Origin: Leptospiraceae bacterium
GTDB lineage: Bacteria > Spirochaetota > Leptospiria > Leptospirales > Leptonemataceae
Assembly: GCA_026005135.1 (NCBI GenBank)
Contig: BPKM01000001.1
Span: 744,001 to 808,000 of the forward strand
DNA length: 64,000 nucleotides
Direction: 5' to 3'
How positions within the stretch are numbered: the first letter of the stretch is position 1; every line of letters begins with the position of its first letter. This document shows positions 25,139 through 34,487 of the stretch, one piece after another. A model generated the notes under the pieces. The model worked only from the letters and a program-made list of their open reading frames with translations. It had not been told where the DNA came from and made no database searches. Position numbers and translations under genes: made by a program.

Positions 25139-26989
25139 CTATTCTTCGTCGGGGTTAAAAAATTCATATTTTTCTAAGCTACTTCCTTTTTTAAAAAATC
25201 GTTTAATATTTGAAAGTGTTTTTTTATCAATTTCGAGTGGTGGGGCATGATGTGGTTTTATTCTTGCGTCGATAATAATAGGATTTTTACAACCCCAATG
25301 TTTATTATTATAAAAAGAAAAGGGACCATAAATATCTGTTGAAGGATTAGAACGAGTAAATGTTATCCAGAGAAAATTACGAAAAGATTTTGCACAGTAT
25401 TTAGCATTATCACATATAATAATCATACCAAGATGTTTAAAATGTTGATAGTTATTTTCTATGAATTTTATAAAATATTCTAATTTTTTATCATTTTTTG
25501 TATAAGGACCAATCTCTACGGCAAGTATTCCCTTTGAAACAAATTCATATGCATTTACATTTCCTCTTTTTAAATCAATTTTTATTTTATTACTTAAATT
25601 TCTTTTTTTCGGGTAAGTTGCAGCAAATATAACTTTAGAACCAATATTTAACTTCGTTCCTGTGTAGTCTAAGGTATCTATAGTTGTATTTGTAATAAAA
25701 TGTAAATCTCTTTCGAAATCAATTCTTTCTAATAAATATAGAATAAAATTTTCTATATTATTAATATCTGGAACTTCTGGTTCCTCTGCGACTATAAAAA
25801 GATATTTTGCTAATGATAGTTGATTAAACCCTAAGATAGCATTTGCCTGTGTAAGAATTTCCATTGGCTGTTGCTTTTGTATTGGTAAATAAGGAATATA
25901 ACGTTCACTTCCAATAGCAAGTAAAAGTGGATGAACACCTGCTTCATCAACAGCATGAACCTTTTTAACACCAGGTAAGCTAACAGGTATCATATCCTGG
26001 GTTAATTCATGAATTAATTTTCCAAAAATTGTATCTTCCTGTGGAGGTCTACCTACAACTGTAAATGGCCATATTGCTTTATCTCTACAAAAGACCTTTT
26101 CGATTTTTAATACGGGAAAATGATGTTTTAGGCTATAATATCCAAGATGATCACCAAAAGGACCTTCTGGTAATAAATAGTTTTGAACTTCTCCTAAGAT
26201 ACAAAAATCAGCATCAGAAGAAATATAATAACCATTCCAAAAACTATAACGAAATCTTCGATTTGCTAATGCACCAGAAAAAGCAATTTCTGGCAGTCCT
26301 TCTGGCAAAGGCATAACAGCAGCAAGTATATGAGCAGGAGGACCACCTACAAAAATACTTACCTTAAATGGTTTTTGATTTTCTAATGCTTTTTTATGAT
26401 GTATTCCAATACCACGATGAATTTGATAATGTAAACCAATTTCTTGATTTATTTTATATCGATTACCGCTTAGCTGGATTCGATACATTCCAAGATTAGT
26501 TTTTAAAATATGAGGATTTTCAACATCATAGGATAATACAATAGGTAAAGTAATAAAAGGACCACCATCTTTTTTCCAGTTTATAATTTGTGGTAAATCT
26601 TTTATCTGAATTTCATTTCTACAAACATTTAGTTTTGAATAGGGAATTTTTTTTGGTAATGTATTAAATACAATAAAAGGTATATTCCAATAATATAAAA
26701 AATTTTTTTTAAATATATCTGGATTTGCTCTTATTTCTATAAGTTTTTTTACTTTTTCGAAGCTATGACGAAATATAAATTTTGCTCTTTCGTAAGTGCC
26801 AAATAAATTACTTACTGCTGGGAATTTGGTATTTTTAATATTTTCGTAAAATATTGCTGGACCATTTTGTTTGAATAAAATTTGATGAACTAAGGACATT
26901 TCAAGATAAGGATCAATTTTTTCTTTTATTCGAATTAGTTGGTTATTTTTTTCTAAGTCAATTATACATTCTAATAAGGAACGATACAT
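25139..26989 (-). CDS. UbiD-family decarboxylase (probable menaquinone-pathway enzyme)
   Basis: A 616-residue member of the prenylated-FMN-dependent UbiD decarboxylases. Visible family segments include LGMYRIQLSGNRYKI, HYQIHRGIGIHHKKA, PEGLPEIAFSGALANRRFR, LPEGPFGDHLGYYSLKHHFP (the conserved substrate/cofactor region) and TVVGRPPQEDTIFG. The length, longer than E. coli UbiD (~497), resembles the menaquinone decarboxylases of futalosine-pathway bacteria, so removal of a naphthoate carboxylate is likely; the substrate is inferred. No UbiX-type flavin prenyltransferase or mqn gene is in the window. Its ATG overlaps the stop of the upstream gene by one base (TGATG), indicating coupled translation. 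Confidence 0.85.
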   Translation of the reverse strand: MYRSLLECIIDLEKNNQLIRIKEKIDPYLEMSLVHQILFKQNGPAIFYENIKNTKFPAVSNLFGTYERAKFIFRHSFEKVKKLIEIRANPDIFKKNFLYYWNIPFIVFNTLPKKIPYSKLNVCRNEIQIKDLPQIINWKKDGGPFITLPIVLSYDVENPHILKTNLGMYRIQLSGNRYKINQEIGLHYQIHRGIGIHHKKALENQKPFKVSIFVGGPPAHILAAVMPLPEGLPEIAFSGALANRRFRYSFWNGYYISSDADFCILGEVQNYLLPEGPFGDHLGYYSLKHHFPVLKIEKVFCRDKAIWPFTVVGRPPQEDTIFGKLIHELTQDMIPVSLPGVKKVHAVDEAGVHPLLLAIGSERYIPYLPIQKQQPMEILTQANAILGFNQLSLAKYLFIVAEEPEVPDINNIENFILYLLERIDFERDLHFITNTTIDTLDYTGTKLNIGSKVIFAATYPKKRNLSNKIKIDLKRGNVNAYEFVSKGILAVEIGPYTKNDKKLEYFIKFIENNYQHFKHLGMIIICDNAKYCAKSFRNFLWITFTRSNPSTDIYGPFSFYNNKHWGCKNPIIIDARIKPHHAPPLEIDKKTLSNIKRFFKKGSSLEKYEFFNPDEE

Positions 26990-27570
26990 CAGGAATCCTT
27001 TTTATCTTTTTTTAGAAAAATGATTTTTTTTACAACATCTTTATAACAAAATGTTCTTTCTCCATTTTCAGGTCCATTTAATCCCGTATACCAGGTATTA
27101 TCTTTTCGAAGAAGGTCAATCCAATAGGTATATAAAATTACTATACCATATTTATTACTAAAGACAAATTTTTCTAAAAAATCTGGAAGTTTATTTTTTA
27201 CTTTTAATTCTAAAGCATCTTCTGTTGTTATGGTATAATTAGTTACATTAAATCTATATATTTTACCTTTATCTTTTTTAATTTCTATAAGTTCTGGGGA
27301 CCAGCCATTTAATATTATGGTATTAATATCTTCTATTTTAATTTCTTTTGTAAATTCTAAGCCATTAACTTCATGAGTAATAATAATCTTTTCTGGAATG
27401 GATAATTCTAATTTTCCTTTTAAAACTCTATTATCACATAAATTTATTTCTACGGGAATTTTTAAAGATTTAAACTTGGATTTAGATTGTTCAGAAGTTT
27501 CTTTAGTATATAAAGGTAATCCAAAAGTAAAAAATATGAATAATAATAAAACAAAATTCCTAAATAACAT
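26989..27570 (-). CDS. Exported hypothetical protein upstream of ubiD
   Basis: A 193-residue protein with an N-terminal signal peptide (LFRNFVLLLFIFFTFGLPLYTK) and a mature, beta-rich, charged domain (KIPVEINLCDNRVLKGKLELSI ... EFTKEIKIEDINTIILNGW) that looks like a small beta-barrel with an SH3/Sm-like pattern of strands, ending in a lysine-rich tail. I do not recognise a family. It is translationally coupled to ubiD (TGATG), although a periplasmic protein and a cytosolic decarboxylase need not share a function. A 9-bp hairpin lies between it and the DUF2147 gene upstream. Confidence 0.6.
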   Translation of the reverse strand: MLFRNFVLLLFIFFTFGLPLYTKETSEQSKSKFKSLKIPVEINLCDNRVLKGKLELSIPEKIIITHEVNGLEFTKEIKIEDINTIILNGWSPELIEIKKDKGKIYRFNVTNYTITTEDALELKVKNKLPDFLEKFVFSNKYGIVILYTYWIDLLRKDNTWYTGLNGPENGERTFCYKDVVKKIIFLKKDKKDS

Positions 27571-27574
27571 AAGA

Positions 27575-27596
27575 CCAGAGGGTAAAAATACCCTCT
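27575..27596 (-). terminator. Hairpin between the DUF2147 gene and the ubiD operon
   Basis: CAGAGGGTA-AAAA-TACCCTCTG is a perfect 9-bp stem with a 4-nt loop, in the 41-base gap after the DUF2147 stop (27612) and 5 bases before the next ATG (27570). There is no T-run on the minus strand after it (GGTCTTATG), so it may be a weak terminator, a partial attenuator or an mRNA-stabilising stem that sets different levels of the two genes. Confidence 0.5.
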
Positions 27597-27611
27597 GTTG
27601 AAAAGTAAAAT

Positions 27612-28034
27612 TTATTGAATTCTATACCAATATTGGGTTCTACCTAATAAAGAAAAACCTAAAAAGCCACGTACTTTTAACTTATCTGGACTTATTAATT
27701 CAATTTTACAGCTATAGATGTTTCCAGATTTGGGATCTAAAATTTTTCCCCCAGTATATTCATTTCCATCTTTTTTTAATCCCCACATAATTTGTAAACC
27801 TTCTATGGGTTTATCTTTAAACTGTCCTGGACATTTTGTACACTTTGGATTAGGTTCTTCTGGATTTAAGAGTTTAATGATTTTTCCATATAAAACCCCA
27901 TTAACTTCGTAGATCTGGATATGTGCTTTGGGTTTTCCAGTCTCGTCGTCAATATTTTTCCAGATACCCACAGGTGATTGTGCAAATAATCCCCCTACCA
28001 AAAAAATTAACATTAGAAAAAAGGTCTTATTCAT
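27612..28034 (-). CDS. DUF2147 family secreted protein
   Basis: A 140-residue exported protein. After a signal peptide (FFLMLIFLVGGLFAQ) the mature part starts SPVGIWKNIDDETGKPKAHIQIYE and has the family signature LYGKIIKL ... GLQIMWGLKKDGNEYTGGKILDPKSGNIYSCKIELI ... LKVRGFLGFSLLGRTQYWYRI, matching DUF2147, a small periplasmic beta-barrel family of unknown function found in Proteobacteria, Bacteroidetes and Leptospira. Two Cys in KCTKCPGQ may form a disulfide or bind metal. A good AGGAG ribosome-binding site precedes it. Confidence 0.9.
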   Translation of the reverse strand: MNKTFFLMLIFLVGGLFAQSPVGIWKNIDDETGKPKAHIQIYEVNGVLYGKIIKLLNPEEPNPKCTKCPGQFKDKPIEGLQIMWGLKKDGNEYTGGKILDPKSGNIYSCKIELISPDKLKVRGFLGFSLLGRTQYWYRIQ

Positions 28035-28143
28035 TTCTATTCCTCCTTAAAAATATTTTGTTTTAATCATAAATCTTATAAAACATAAGATTAATATAGT
28101 CAATAAAAAAATCCTTTTTTATAGAGATTTCTATCAATTAATT

Positions 28144-29127
28144 TTACATGGGAATATCATAACTAAAAGCAAAATAAAATAATCCTTTCGTTTGTTCTTC
28201 TTTATTTTCCCAGAAGATAATATCTGTTAGAATTTCATTAAATGTATCTATTCCAACATTAGCATTTCCCCCACTTAATGTTATTCCTATATTAAAATAA
28301 CCAGGATAAGAATGAGTTTGTGTTTCTTCTCTAAAACCAAATTGAATATGTTTTGTTTTATCTATATCATATTGTAAACCGATTTTAAAACGTTCAATTT
28401 TAACATCATAAGAAGAACTTTGGTTTGTAATTTGGATTTTATTCCCTGTATCAAATGTTGTTGTTTTATATTCCATATTTCCACCAAAACCGGGGAAAAA
28501 TGCTGTATTTAAATATTCAAAAACAAAAGATAAATTATTCTGAAAATAAACCTGTAAATCAATACCCAAATAGGTACCAAAAGCAGAAGCCTCAAAATCA
28601 TTATTACCAATACTTGCACCAAAAAATTTACCAATAGTTATTTCGTTATATGTAAAAGTTTGTTTATGCCATCTACCTCCAATTTTTGGTGTTAGAAAGA
28701 AATTAGAACCAGCATTAATTTGATAACCTATTTCGCCTTCTATATCATTAATCATAAAATCTTTTAATGTAACAAGACTTACAGCTCCTTCTGGAAAAAT
28801 ACCATTAAATCGATATTCTGGTCTAAATAAAATCCAGTTTGCTCCAAATACTAATTTACCATTTCCCGAAGGAATAAAATATTGAAAACCAAGGGGATAA
28901 ATGGTATGTGTAGTTTTATTTGCCCATGCTAAATCTAATCTACCTAAACCAGCACCTGTTATTAAATCATCTTTAAATAAACGTGGTTCTAATTCTGGTT
29001 CTAATTCTCCGGGCCAATATCCAATATTTAAACGTAATTCATTTGCATTAAGGGTTGCAAAATTGAATAAAATGATACTAAAAAATAAGAGAAATTTAAT
29101 AAAAAACTTTTGTTTTATTGACATCAT
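28144..29127 (-). CDS. Probable outer-membrane beta-barrel protein
   Basis: A 327-residue protein with a cleavable signal peptide (to about residue 29, TLNANE) and a mature chain of amphipathic strands separated by Gly/Asn turns (LRLNIGYWPGE, FGANWILFRPEYRF, IGLQYDID, FYFAFSYDIPM). Alternating hydrophobic residues and an aromatic-rich C-terminal strand are typical of 12-14-stranded outer-membrane barrels. Specific function is unknown. GGAG lies upstream of two successive ATGs (29127 and 29124). It is monocistronic and divergent from the operon that starts at 29185. Confidence 0.7.
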   Translation of the reverse strand: MMSIKQKFFIKFLLFFSIILFNFATLNANELRLNIGYWPGELEPELEPRLFKDDLITGAGLGRLDLAWANKTTHTIYPLGFQYFIPSGNGKLVFGANWILFRPEYRFNGIFPEGAVSLVTLKDFMINDIEGEIGYQINAGSNFFLTPKIGGRWHKQTFTYNEITIGKFFGASIGNNDFEASAFGTYLGIDLQVYFQNNLSFVFEYLNTAFFPGFGGNMEYKTTTFDTGNKIQITNQSSSYDVKIERFKIGLQYDIDKTKHIQFGFREETQTHSYPGYFNIGITLSGGNANVGIDTFNEILTDIIFWENKEEQTKGLFYFAFSYDIPM

Positions 29128-29184
29128 AGGTTCATCTCCTTTATTATTTATATTTAAGCGACATTTTTAATTTTTATAGAATAT

Positions 29185-29952
29185 ATGACAACAAAAAAAT
29201 ATATTATAAAAAATGTTATTATTATATTATTTTATATTTTACTTAATGAAATTTATTCTGAACCACCAGCACAAAAATATTTAGAATTATTAAATCAAAA
29301 AAATCAATTTTATGATGGATATTACGAAGGGAACTTTACATTTTTATTTCCTTTTAAAAAAAAAGAAATATATGATTTTATAATGTTACAAAAAGGACAA
29401 TCTATTTTCTGGGAAATAAAAAAAAATGGAATATATCAATATCGTTTATTATGCAAAAAGGAATATCAACAGATCTATTTTTATGATAGAAGAAGAGATG
29501 TATTAAAACAGTATAAAGAAAAAAATATTTTAAAAGATTGGAATTATATTCCTCTTTTTCTTTTATGTAATTTATCTTTTGAATTTATTTTAGATCCTTT
29601 AAAAATAGAAAAAAATAATAACGAATTTTTTATCTATGGAAATTTTTTTTTCCCCGAGACGAATAGAACAACTATATTACATTTTAATTCATTGATGCAA
29701 TATAAAAAACTTGTTTTTTATCGTAAGATAAATAATGTTGATTCAATCGATTATAGAATTTTTTATTTTTATGATGATCCCATAAGTATGTTAAAAAATA
29801 AACAGATTCAAACACAAAAAGTAGATTTTTATACAAGATTAGAAATCATTCATGCTATTACCAATAGTGTAATTCTTATTAAATGGTTTTATTTTAATCC
29901 AGATTATAAAATTGATGACATAAGATTTATGCCAGAATTTATATCCCGTTAG
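29185..29952 (+). CDS. Exported LolA-like protein (lipoprotein-sorting fold), tentative
   Basis: A 255-residue protein with an N-terminal signal/anchor helix, then an antiparallel beta pattern: YYEGNFTFLFPFKKKEIYDF, SIFWEIKKNGIYQYRLLCKKEYQQIYFYDRRRDVLKQY, FEFILDPLKIEKNNNEFFIYGNFFF, TILHFNSLMQYKKLVFYRKI. The order of strands and the DRRRDVLKQY segment resemble LolA/LolB-fold outer-membrane lipoprotein-sorting proteins. It is first in a tightly packed seven-gene unit ending with hisA; the next gene starts on the base after its stop. No precise role is claimed. Confidence 0.5.
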   Translation: MTTKKYIIKNVIIILFYILLNEIYSEPPAQKYLELLNQKNQFYDGYYEGNFTFLFPFKKKEIYDFIMLQKGQSIFWEIKKNGIYQYRLLCKKEYQQIYFYDRRRDVLKQYKEKNILKDWNYIPLFLLCNLSFEFILDPLKIEKNNNEFFIYGNFFFPETNRTTILHFNSLMQYKKLVFYRKINNVDSIDYRIFYFYDDPISMLKNKQIQTQKVDFYTRLEIIHAITNSVILIKWFYFNPDYKIDDIRFMPEFISR

Positions 29953-31068
29953 ATGTTATATTCAGAAACAATAAAAATAATTTTAGAAAGCTTAGGAAAA
30001 AAAGATGAGGTTGATTATTATTTAAAACGATTTAAAACAGAAAATTCTGATTTTTTTTCTATCATTGTTCCAGATTATGAAACTATAGAATTATTCTGGG
30101 AGGCTTTTTTATCACCAATCGAAATTTTATATAAAATTGAATTAATTCCCCTTATATATATAGGGGGTCCAGATTACGATACTTACAAAAAAAAATTTTT
30201 AGAATATGACTTTTTCGAGATCTATATGATTAAGGATAAAAGAAATTTTACCATTCAAAGAAAAAAAAATAAAATACCTGTAATATTTTGTAATAGTATT
30301 TTTATTAAGTTTTTTTATGAATATAGTAAAATTTTACCCAAAAGAATTCATTTTGTTCGAAATACTGGATTTATTAGAACATATGATAATGAAAATTTAT
30401 TTCAATTAGAACCAGAAGAAGATTTTAAAGATAATTGGAAAGTTCTAATAAATAATAAAAATATTATTATAAATCCAGCAGATATAGGCATATATTTATA
30501 TTGTAGTCATTTCTATAATTTAAATCCAGAATTACATATATCCATTACATCTTCTTTTTTATTATTAAAGGAATTATTTACTGTAAAAGGTGCTGGAACA
30601 TTAATTAGAAAAAAAACTAAAATCATACATTTAAAATACGAGGATATAAAAGAAAATTTAAAATATGATTTAAAAAATAAAATAGAACGCTATTTTTCGA
30701 AAAAACTTAAACCTGATGCATTAAAAGAAATTACAGATATTATTATTGATAAAGATTATCAAAGTTTTATAATTTTAGAAAAAAAATCCTTTGGATATTA
30801 TTTATCAAAATTTGCAATATCGATAGAAGCAAGAGGAAAAGGAATTGCTCAGGATTTATGGGATTATGTTGAATCATTAAAAATTCCTTTATTCTGGAAA
30901 ACAAGAAAAGATAATTCTATCCGAAAATGGTACGAAAAAATTTCCGATGGATTAATTCGATATGAAAACTATATAATTTACTGGAAAAATCTTTCTTATA
31001 AGGAAATCCCAAAAATAATGGACTTTATAATAGAAAGAGGATCTGATTTTTATGATGAAGTATTTTAA
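29953..31068 (+). CDS. N-acetylglutamate synthase-like protein (degenerate kinase fold + GNAT domain)
   Basis: A 371-residue two-domain protein. Residues ~1-210 follow the amino-acid-kinase fold of acetylglutamate kinases (LIYIGGPDYD as the glycine loop, then a lysine-poor core) and end in the telling LLKELFTVKGAGTLIRKKT. Residues ~215-371 form the GNAT acetyltransferase domain of the vertebrate-type/bifunctional NAGS family (SFGYYLSKFAISIEARGKGIAQDLWDYVE, LFWKTRKDNSIRKWYEKISDG, IIYWKNL). This enzyme class acetylates glutamate as the first step of arginine synthesis. The kinase domain lacks clear catalytic lysines and is probably regulatory or structural. It starts right after the preceding stop and overlaps the next gene by 17 bases. 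Confidence 0.75.
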   Translation: MLYSETIKIILESLGKKDEVDYYLKRFKTENSDFFSIIVPDYETIELFWEAFLSPIEILYKIELIPLIYIGGPDYDTYKKKFLEYDFFEIYMIKDKRNFTIQRKKNKIPVIFCNSIFIKFFYEYSKILPKRIHFVRNTGFIRTYDNENLFQLEPEEDFKDNWKVLINNKNIIINPADIGIYLYCSHFYNLNPELHISITSSFLLLKELFTVKGAGTLIRKKTKIIHLKYEDIKENLKYDLKNKIERYFSKKLKPDALKEITDIIIDKDYQSFIILEKKSFGYYLSKFAISIEARGKGIAQDLWDYVESLKIPLFWKTRKDNSIRKWYEKISDGLIRYENYIIYWKNLSYKEIPKIMDFIIERGSDFYDEVF

Positions 31069-32557
31069 ATTATTTATTATTTTTATAAGTTATTTTTATG
31101 TTATGAATCCTATTATTTCAGAAGATATTGAAACTATAATAAATCCGATTATTTCTTCTTTAATGAAAGAAAAAAATATACCATCATTGCAAATTTTATT
31201 ATTTAAACCAGGTAAAGTAATTTTTTATCAATTTGAATATAATATACAAACAAAACAACTAAAAATAGAACAAAATCCAGATAAATCATTATATTATTTT
31301 GCTGGGGAATTATCTTATCCTTTGGTAAATTTTATTTTTAATAAGTTCCCAATTGATAAAAGACAGATAACAGAAATTTCTTCTTTAAATAAAATATTAA
31401 ATAATTTATATGAATTAAAAAAACAATTTATGCTTCCTATAAAATTATATAATATTCCTAATAAAAATTATATTAATTTTTATAATAAAAATATTGATGA
31501 TTTATTATTATTGTGTTTAAAAAATATGTTATGTGGAATAGAGATTTCAAAAGATGGAGTAGGTATAACAAAATCTCAAAAAAATATTACCATTACTTCT
31601 TTACCTTTTCAGCATTTTTATCTTTCTACATATAATTATTATTTATTAGAAAAAATTTATAATAAAAAAGATATAATAGCGTTTATTAATGAACAATTAA
31701 AAACATTAAATATCAACCATACTTTTTTTTATAAAGGCTTAATTAATAATAATCTATTAAATCAATATAACATAAAAAGAGGAAGTTATTCTGATAAAAA
31801 AATAACTTATATTCCAGATATACAGATATTTTTTCCTTTATCTTATGGTTTTATTACAAATGTTTATGATTATTATAAAATAATTCAAATTTTATATAAA
31901 TCTATTCTATTTAAAGAGTATTTTACTTTAGATTATTTAGCAGGTGGTTATAAAGATGGGTTTTATTATCGATATACATGTGATAAACAATTTATAATTG
32001 CAGAAAATTTTGGCTTTTTCCCCGGTTATAGAAGTTATTCTTTTGTAATGAATAATGGTTATGGTTTTATTTTAATGCAATCCAGCGATAATGATTATGT
32101 TATTCATTTTTTAAGGGATAAAATTGAAGATATATATTATAATTTAAATAATATTTCCTGTAATTATATTTATAATTTTGATATAAATGAATTTTATGGT
32201 TATTATAGACCTGAAAATGTTGTTTCTAAGGAAAAAGCGATTTTTTCTGATATATGGATTAGAAAAAATTCTGATGGCATTGTTGAAATTTCTAATTTTT
32301 TTAATAAAGATCCTATTGGTTATTTGTACGAGTTTAATTCTCTATATTATTTTAAAGGATATACTAAATTAAATCGGTATCCTTTTATCTTTCAACAAGA
32401 TAAGAATAAATTTATAAGTAGTATTTATGAATATAAAAAAATTTCCTGGTATAAATCAATACGAGGATTGATAATTTTATTTTCTTTTTTTATATTAATA
32501 ATAATGATAATATTTATTGGTTTAATTTTAAGATATTATAAATTTAAAAGAGGCTAA
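31052..32557 (+). CDS. Membrane-anchored beta-lactamase-fold protein, probable pseudoenzyme
   Basis: A 501-residue protein with a signal peptide (to ~23), a serine beta-lactamase/penicillin-binding-type domain (EKNIPSLQILLFKPGKVIFYQF as the opening strands; YLSTYNYYLLEKIY where active members have YSN-Y-LLG; FFPGYRSYSFVMNNGYGFILMQSSDN as the closing strand), a C-terminal beta domain and a final transmembrane helix (about 470-493). The SxxK nucleophile tetrad expected near residue 85 is absent (GELSYPL), so it is probably catalytically dead. It is expected to sit in the periplasm anchored to the inner membrane. It overlaps the NAGS-like gene by 17 bases and ends 1 base before ndh. Confidence 0.6.
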   Translation: MMKYFKLFIIFISYFYVMNPIISEDIETIINPIISSLMKEKNIPSLQILLFKPGKVIFYQFEYNIQTKQLKIEQNPDKSLYYFAGELSYPLVNFIFNKFPIDKRQITEISSLNKILNNLYELKKQFMLPIKLYNIPNKNYINFYNKNIDDLLLLCLKNMLCGIEISKDGVGITKSQKNITITSLPFQHFYLSTYNYYLLEKIYNKKDIIAFINEQLKTLNINHTFFYKGLINNNLLNQYNIKRGSYSDKKITYIPDIQIFFPLSYGFITNVYDYYKIIQILYKSILFKEYFTLDYLAGGYKDGFYYRYTCDKQFIIAENFGFFPGYRSYSFVMNNGYGFILMQSSDNDYVIHFLRDKIEDIYYNLNNISCNYIYNFDINEFYGYYRPENVVSKEKAIFSDIWIRKNSDGIVEISNFFNKDPIGYLYEFNSLYYFKGYTKLNRYPFIFQQDKNKFISSIYEYKKISWYKSIRGLIILFSFFILIIMIIFIGLILRYYKFKRG

Positions 32558-32558
32558 T

Positions 32559-33917
32559 ATGGGAGAAAAGATTAGGATTATTATTGTCGGTGGTGGATTT
32601 GGTGGACTAAATGCAGCAAAAGTACTTTGTAATAAATCATCTAAAATAGAAGTTTTATTAATAGATAGACGAAATCATCATTTATTTCAGCCATTATTAT
32701 ATCAGGTAGCAACAGGTGCCTTAAATCCAGCAGACATTGCTATACCTATTCGCTCTATTTTATCTAAATGTAAAAATATTAAAGTATTTTTAGGAAATGT
32801 ACTTGATATTGATCTTAATAATAAAAAAGTAATTACAGATTTTGATGAATTTTCTTATGATTATTTAATTTTAGCATGTGGAGCTACACATAGTTATTTC
32901 AATCATGATGAATGGGAAGAATATGCACCAGGTTTAAAATCCTTAGAAGAAGCTACAGAGATACGAAGAAGAATCTTTTTAGCATACGAATTAGCAGAAA
33001 GAGAAAATGATCCATTAAAACAAAAGGAACTTTTAACTTTTGTAATAGTAGGTGGAGGTCCAACAGGTGTAGAACTTGCTGGTGCTATTGGAGAAATCAG
33101 TCGTTATACTTTAAGTAAAGATTTTAGAAATATAAACCCTGGAAGAACAAGAATTATATTAATAGAAGCGGGACCAAGGATTTTGCCATCTTTTTCTCCC
33201 GAATTATCGGAATATGCGGCGCGAGAATTAGAAAAATTAGGTGTTACAATTTGGACCAATACATATGTCACAGAAGTAGGAAATGGTTATGTTAAAGCAG
33301 GTGATGAAATTATAAGAGCTAAAACAATTATCTGGGCAGCAGGTGTACAACCTTCCTCATTAAATCAAAAACTAAATGTTCCTAAGGATAAGACTGGAAG
33401 AATTATTGTAGAACCAGATTTGAGCATTAAAAATTATCCAGAGGTTTTTGTTATTGGAGATCAGGCTAATTTTTCTTATACAAAAGATGGAAAACCATTA
33501 CCAGGTATTGCACCTGTTGCTATTCAACAGGGAAAACATGCTGCAAAAAATATTTTAAGAGAAATTCAGGGAAAAGAAAGAAAAGCTTTTATTTATTTAG
33601 ATAAAGGTTTTATGGCAACCATAGGTAGAATGGATGCAATTTTACAAATGCATAATATTCATTTAAAAGGATTTTTAGCCTGGTTTTTATGGGTTTTTGT
33701 GCATATCCTTTATTTAATTGGTTTTAAAAATAAAATTATTGTATTAATACAATGGGCATGGAGTTTTTTTACATTTAGAAGAGGAGCCAGGTTAATAAGA
33801 AGTAAAATCTGGAAAACAAGAGAACATGAATCATTAATATTAAAATCATCACAGAAAATTAAAAATAAAGCGAGAAAACAATATGAGGGTAAAAGAATAC
33901 GAAAGAAAAACAAATGA
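32559..33917 (+). CDS. ndh: Type II NADH:quinone oxidoreductase (NDH-2)
   Basis: A 452-residue single-subunit, non-proton-pumping NADH dehydrogenase that feeds electrons to the quinone pool. FAD-binding [14 protein letters not shown] is at residues 9-22, and [19 protein letters not shown] (~37-55) is diagnostic for NDH-2. NADH-binding [17 protein letters not shown] is at ~163-180, the second FAD motif VFVIGDQAN at ~288, and the [12 protein letters not shown] helix follows. The amphipathic C-terminal helices ([18 protein letters not shown] ... [15 protein letters not shown]) attach it to the membrane face. It lies in the arg/his operon; its last 35 bases overlap the start of hisB in another frame. 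Confidence 0.93.
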   Translation: MGEKIRIIIVGGGFGGLNAAKVLCNKSSKIEVLLIDRRNHHLFQPLLYQVATGALNPADIAIPIRSILSKCKNIKVFLGNVLDIDLNNKKVITDFDEFSYDYLILACGATHSYFNHDEWEEYAPGLKSLEEATEIRRRIFLAYELAERENDPLKQKELLTFVIVGGGPTGVELAGAIGEISRYTLSKDFRNINPGRTRIILIEAGPRILPSFSPELSEYAARELEKLGVTIWTNTYVTEVGNGYVKAGDEIIRAKTIIWAAGVQPSSLNQKLNVPKDKTGRIIVEPDLSIKNYPEVFVIGDQANFSYTKDGKPLPGIAPVAIQQGKHAAKNILREIQGKERKAFIYLDKGFMATIGRMDAILQMHNIHLKGFLAWFLWVFVHILYLIGFKNKIIVLIQWAWSFFTFRRGARLIRSKIWKTREHESLILKSSQKIKNKARKQYEGKRIRKKNK

Positions 33918-34473
33918 AACTTATATTAAAATTAAAATTAATTTAGATGGAGAAGGTAATTATAAATTTGATACAGAAATACCATTTTTTGAACATATGC
34001 TAAGCCATTTATCAAAACATAGTGGAATAGATATTGATCTTTTCTTAAGAGGTGATTTAGAAATTGATTGTCATCATTCTGTTGAAGATACTGGAATTGT
34101 TTTGGGAAGATTATTATCGGAAGCCTTAGGGGATAAAAAAGGAATTTTTCGTTATGGTCATTTTACATTACCCATGGACGAAGTTTTAACCACTGTAGCG
34201 ATTGATTTAAGTGGCAGATATCATTTTAAATATACAGGTCCAGATTTATCCACAATGGGGAAATTTGGAATATATGATTCGGAATTAACATTGGAATTTT
34301 TAGAAAAATTTGCTATGAATGCTAAGATGAATTTACATGTTCTTGTTCATTATGGAAAAAATAGACATCATATTCATGAATCTATTTTTAAAGCTTTAGG
34401 AAAATCGTTAAAAATGGCTATTCAAATACAGGATAAAAATACTATACCTTCAACAAAAGGATTATTAGAATAA
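33883..34473 (+). CDS. hisB: Imidazoleglycerol-phosphate dehydratase
   Basis: HisB catalyses the sixth step of histidine synthesis. The 196-residue monofunctional enzyme has the metal-ligand motifs [14 protein letters not shown] (about 35-48), [14 protein letters not shown] (~63-76) and the duplicated [12 protein letters not shown] (~164-175) of the twin-repeat IGPD fold. The chosen start [13 protein letters not shown] matches the normal N-terminus of the family, so the 35-base overlap with ndh is real, not a start-codon artefact. hisH follows after 14 bases. Length is standard. No histidinol phosphatase domain is fused. Confidence 0.95.
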   Translation: MRVKEYERKTNETYIKIKINLDGEGNYKFDTEIPFFEHMLSHLSKHSGIDIDLFLRGDLEIDCHHSVEDTGIVLGRLLSEALGDKKGIFRYGHFTLPMDEVLTTVAIDLSGRYHFKYTGPDLSTMGKFGIYDSELTLEFLEKFAMNAKMNLHVLVHYGKNRHHIHESIFKALGKSLKMAIQIQDKNTIPSTKGLLE

Positions 34474-34487
34474 TAAAGGAATAGTAT

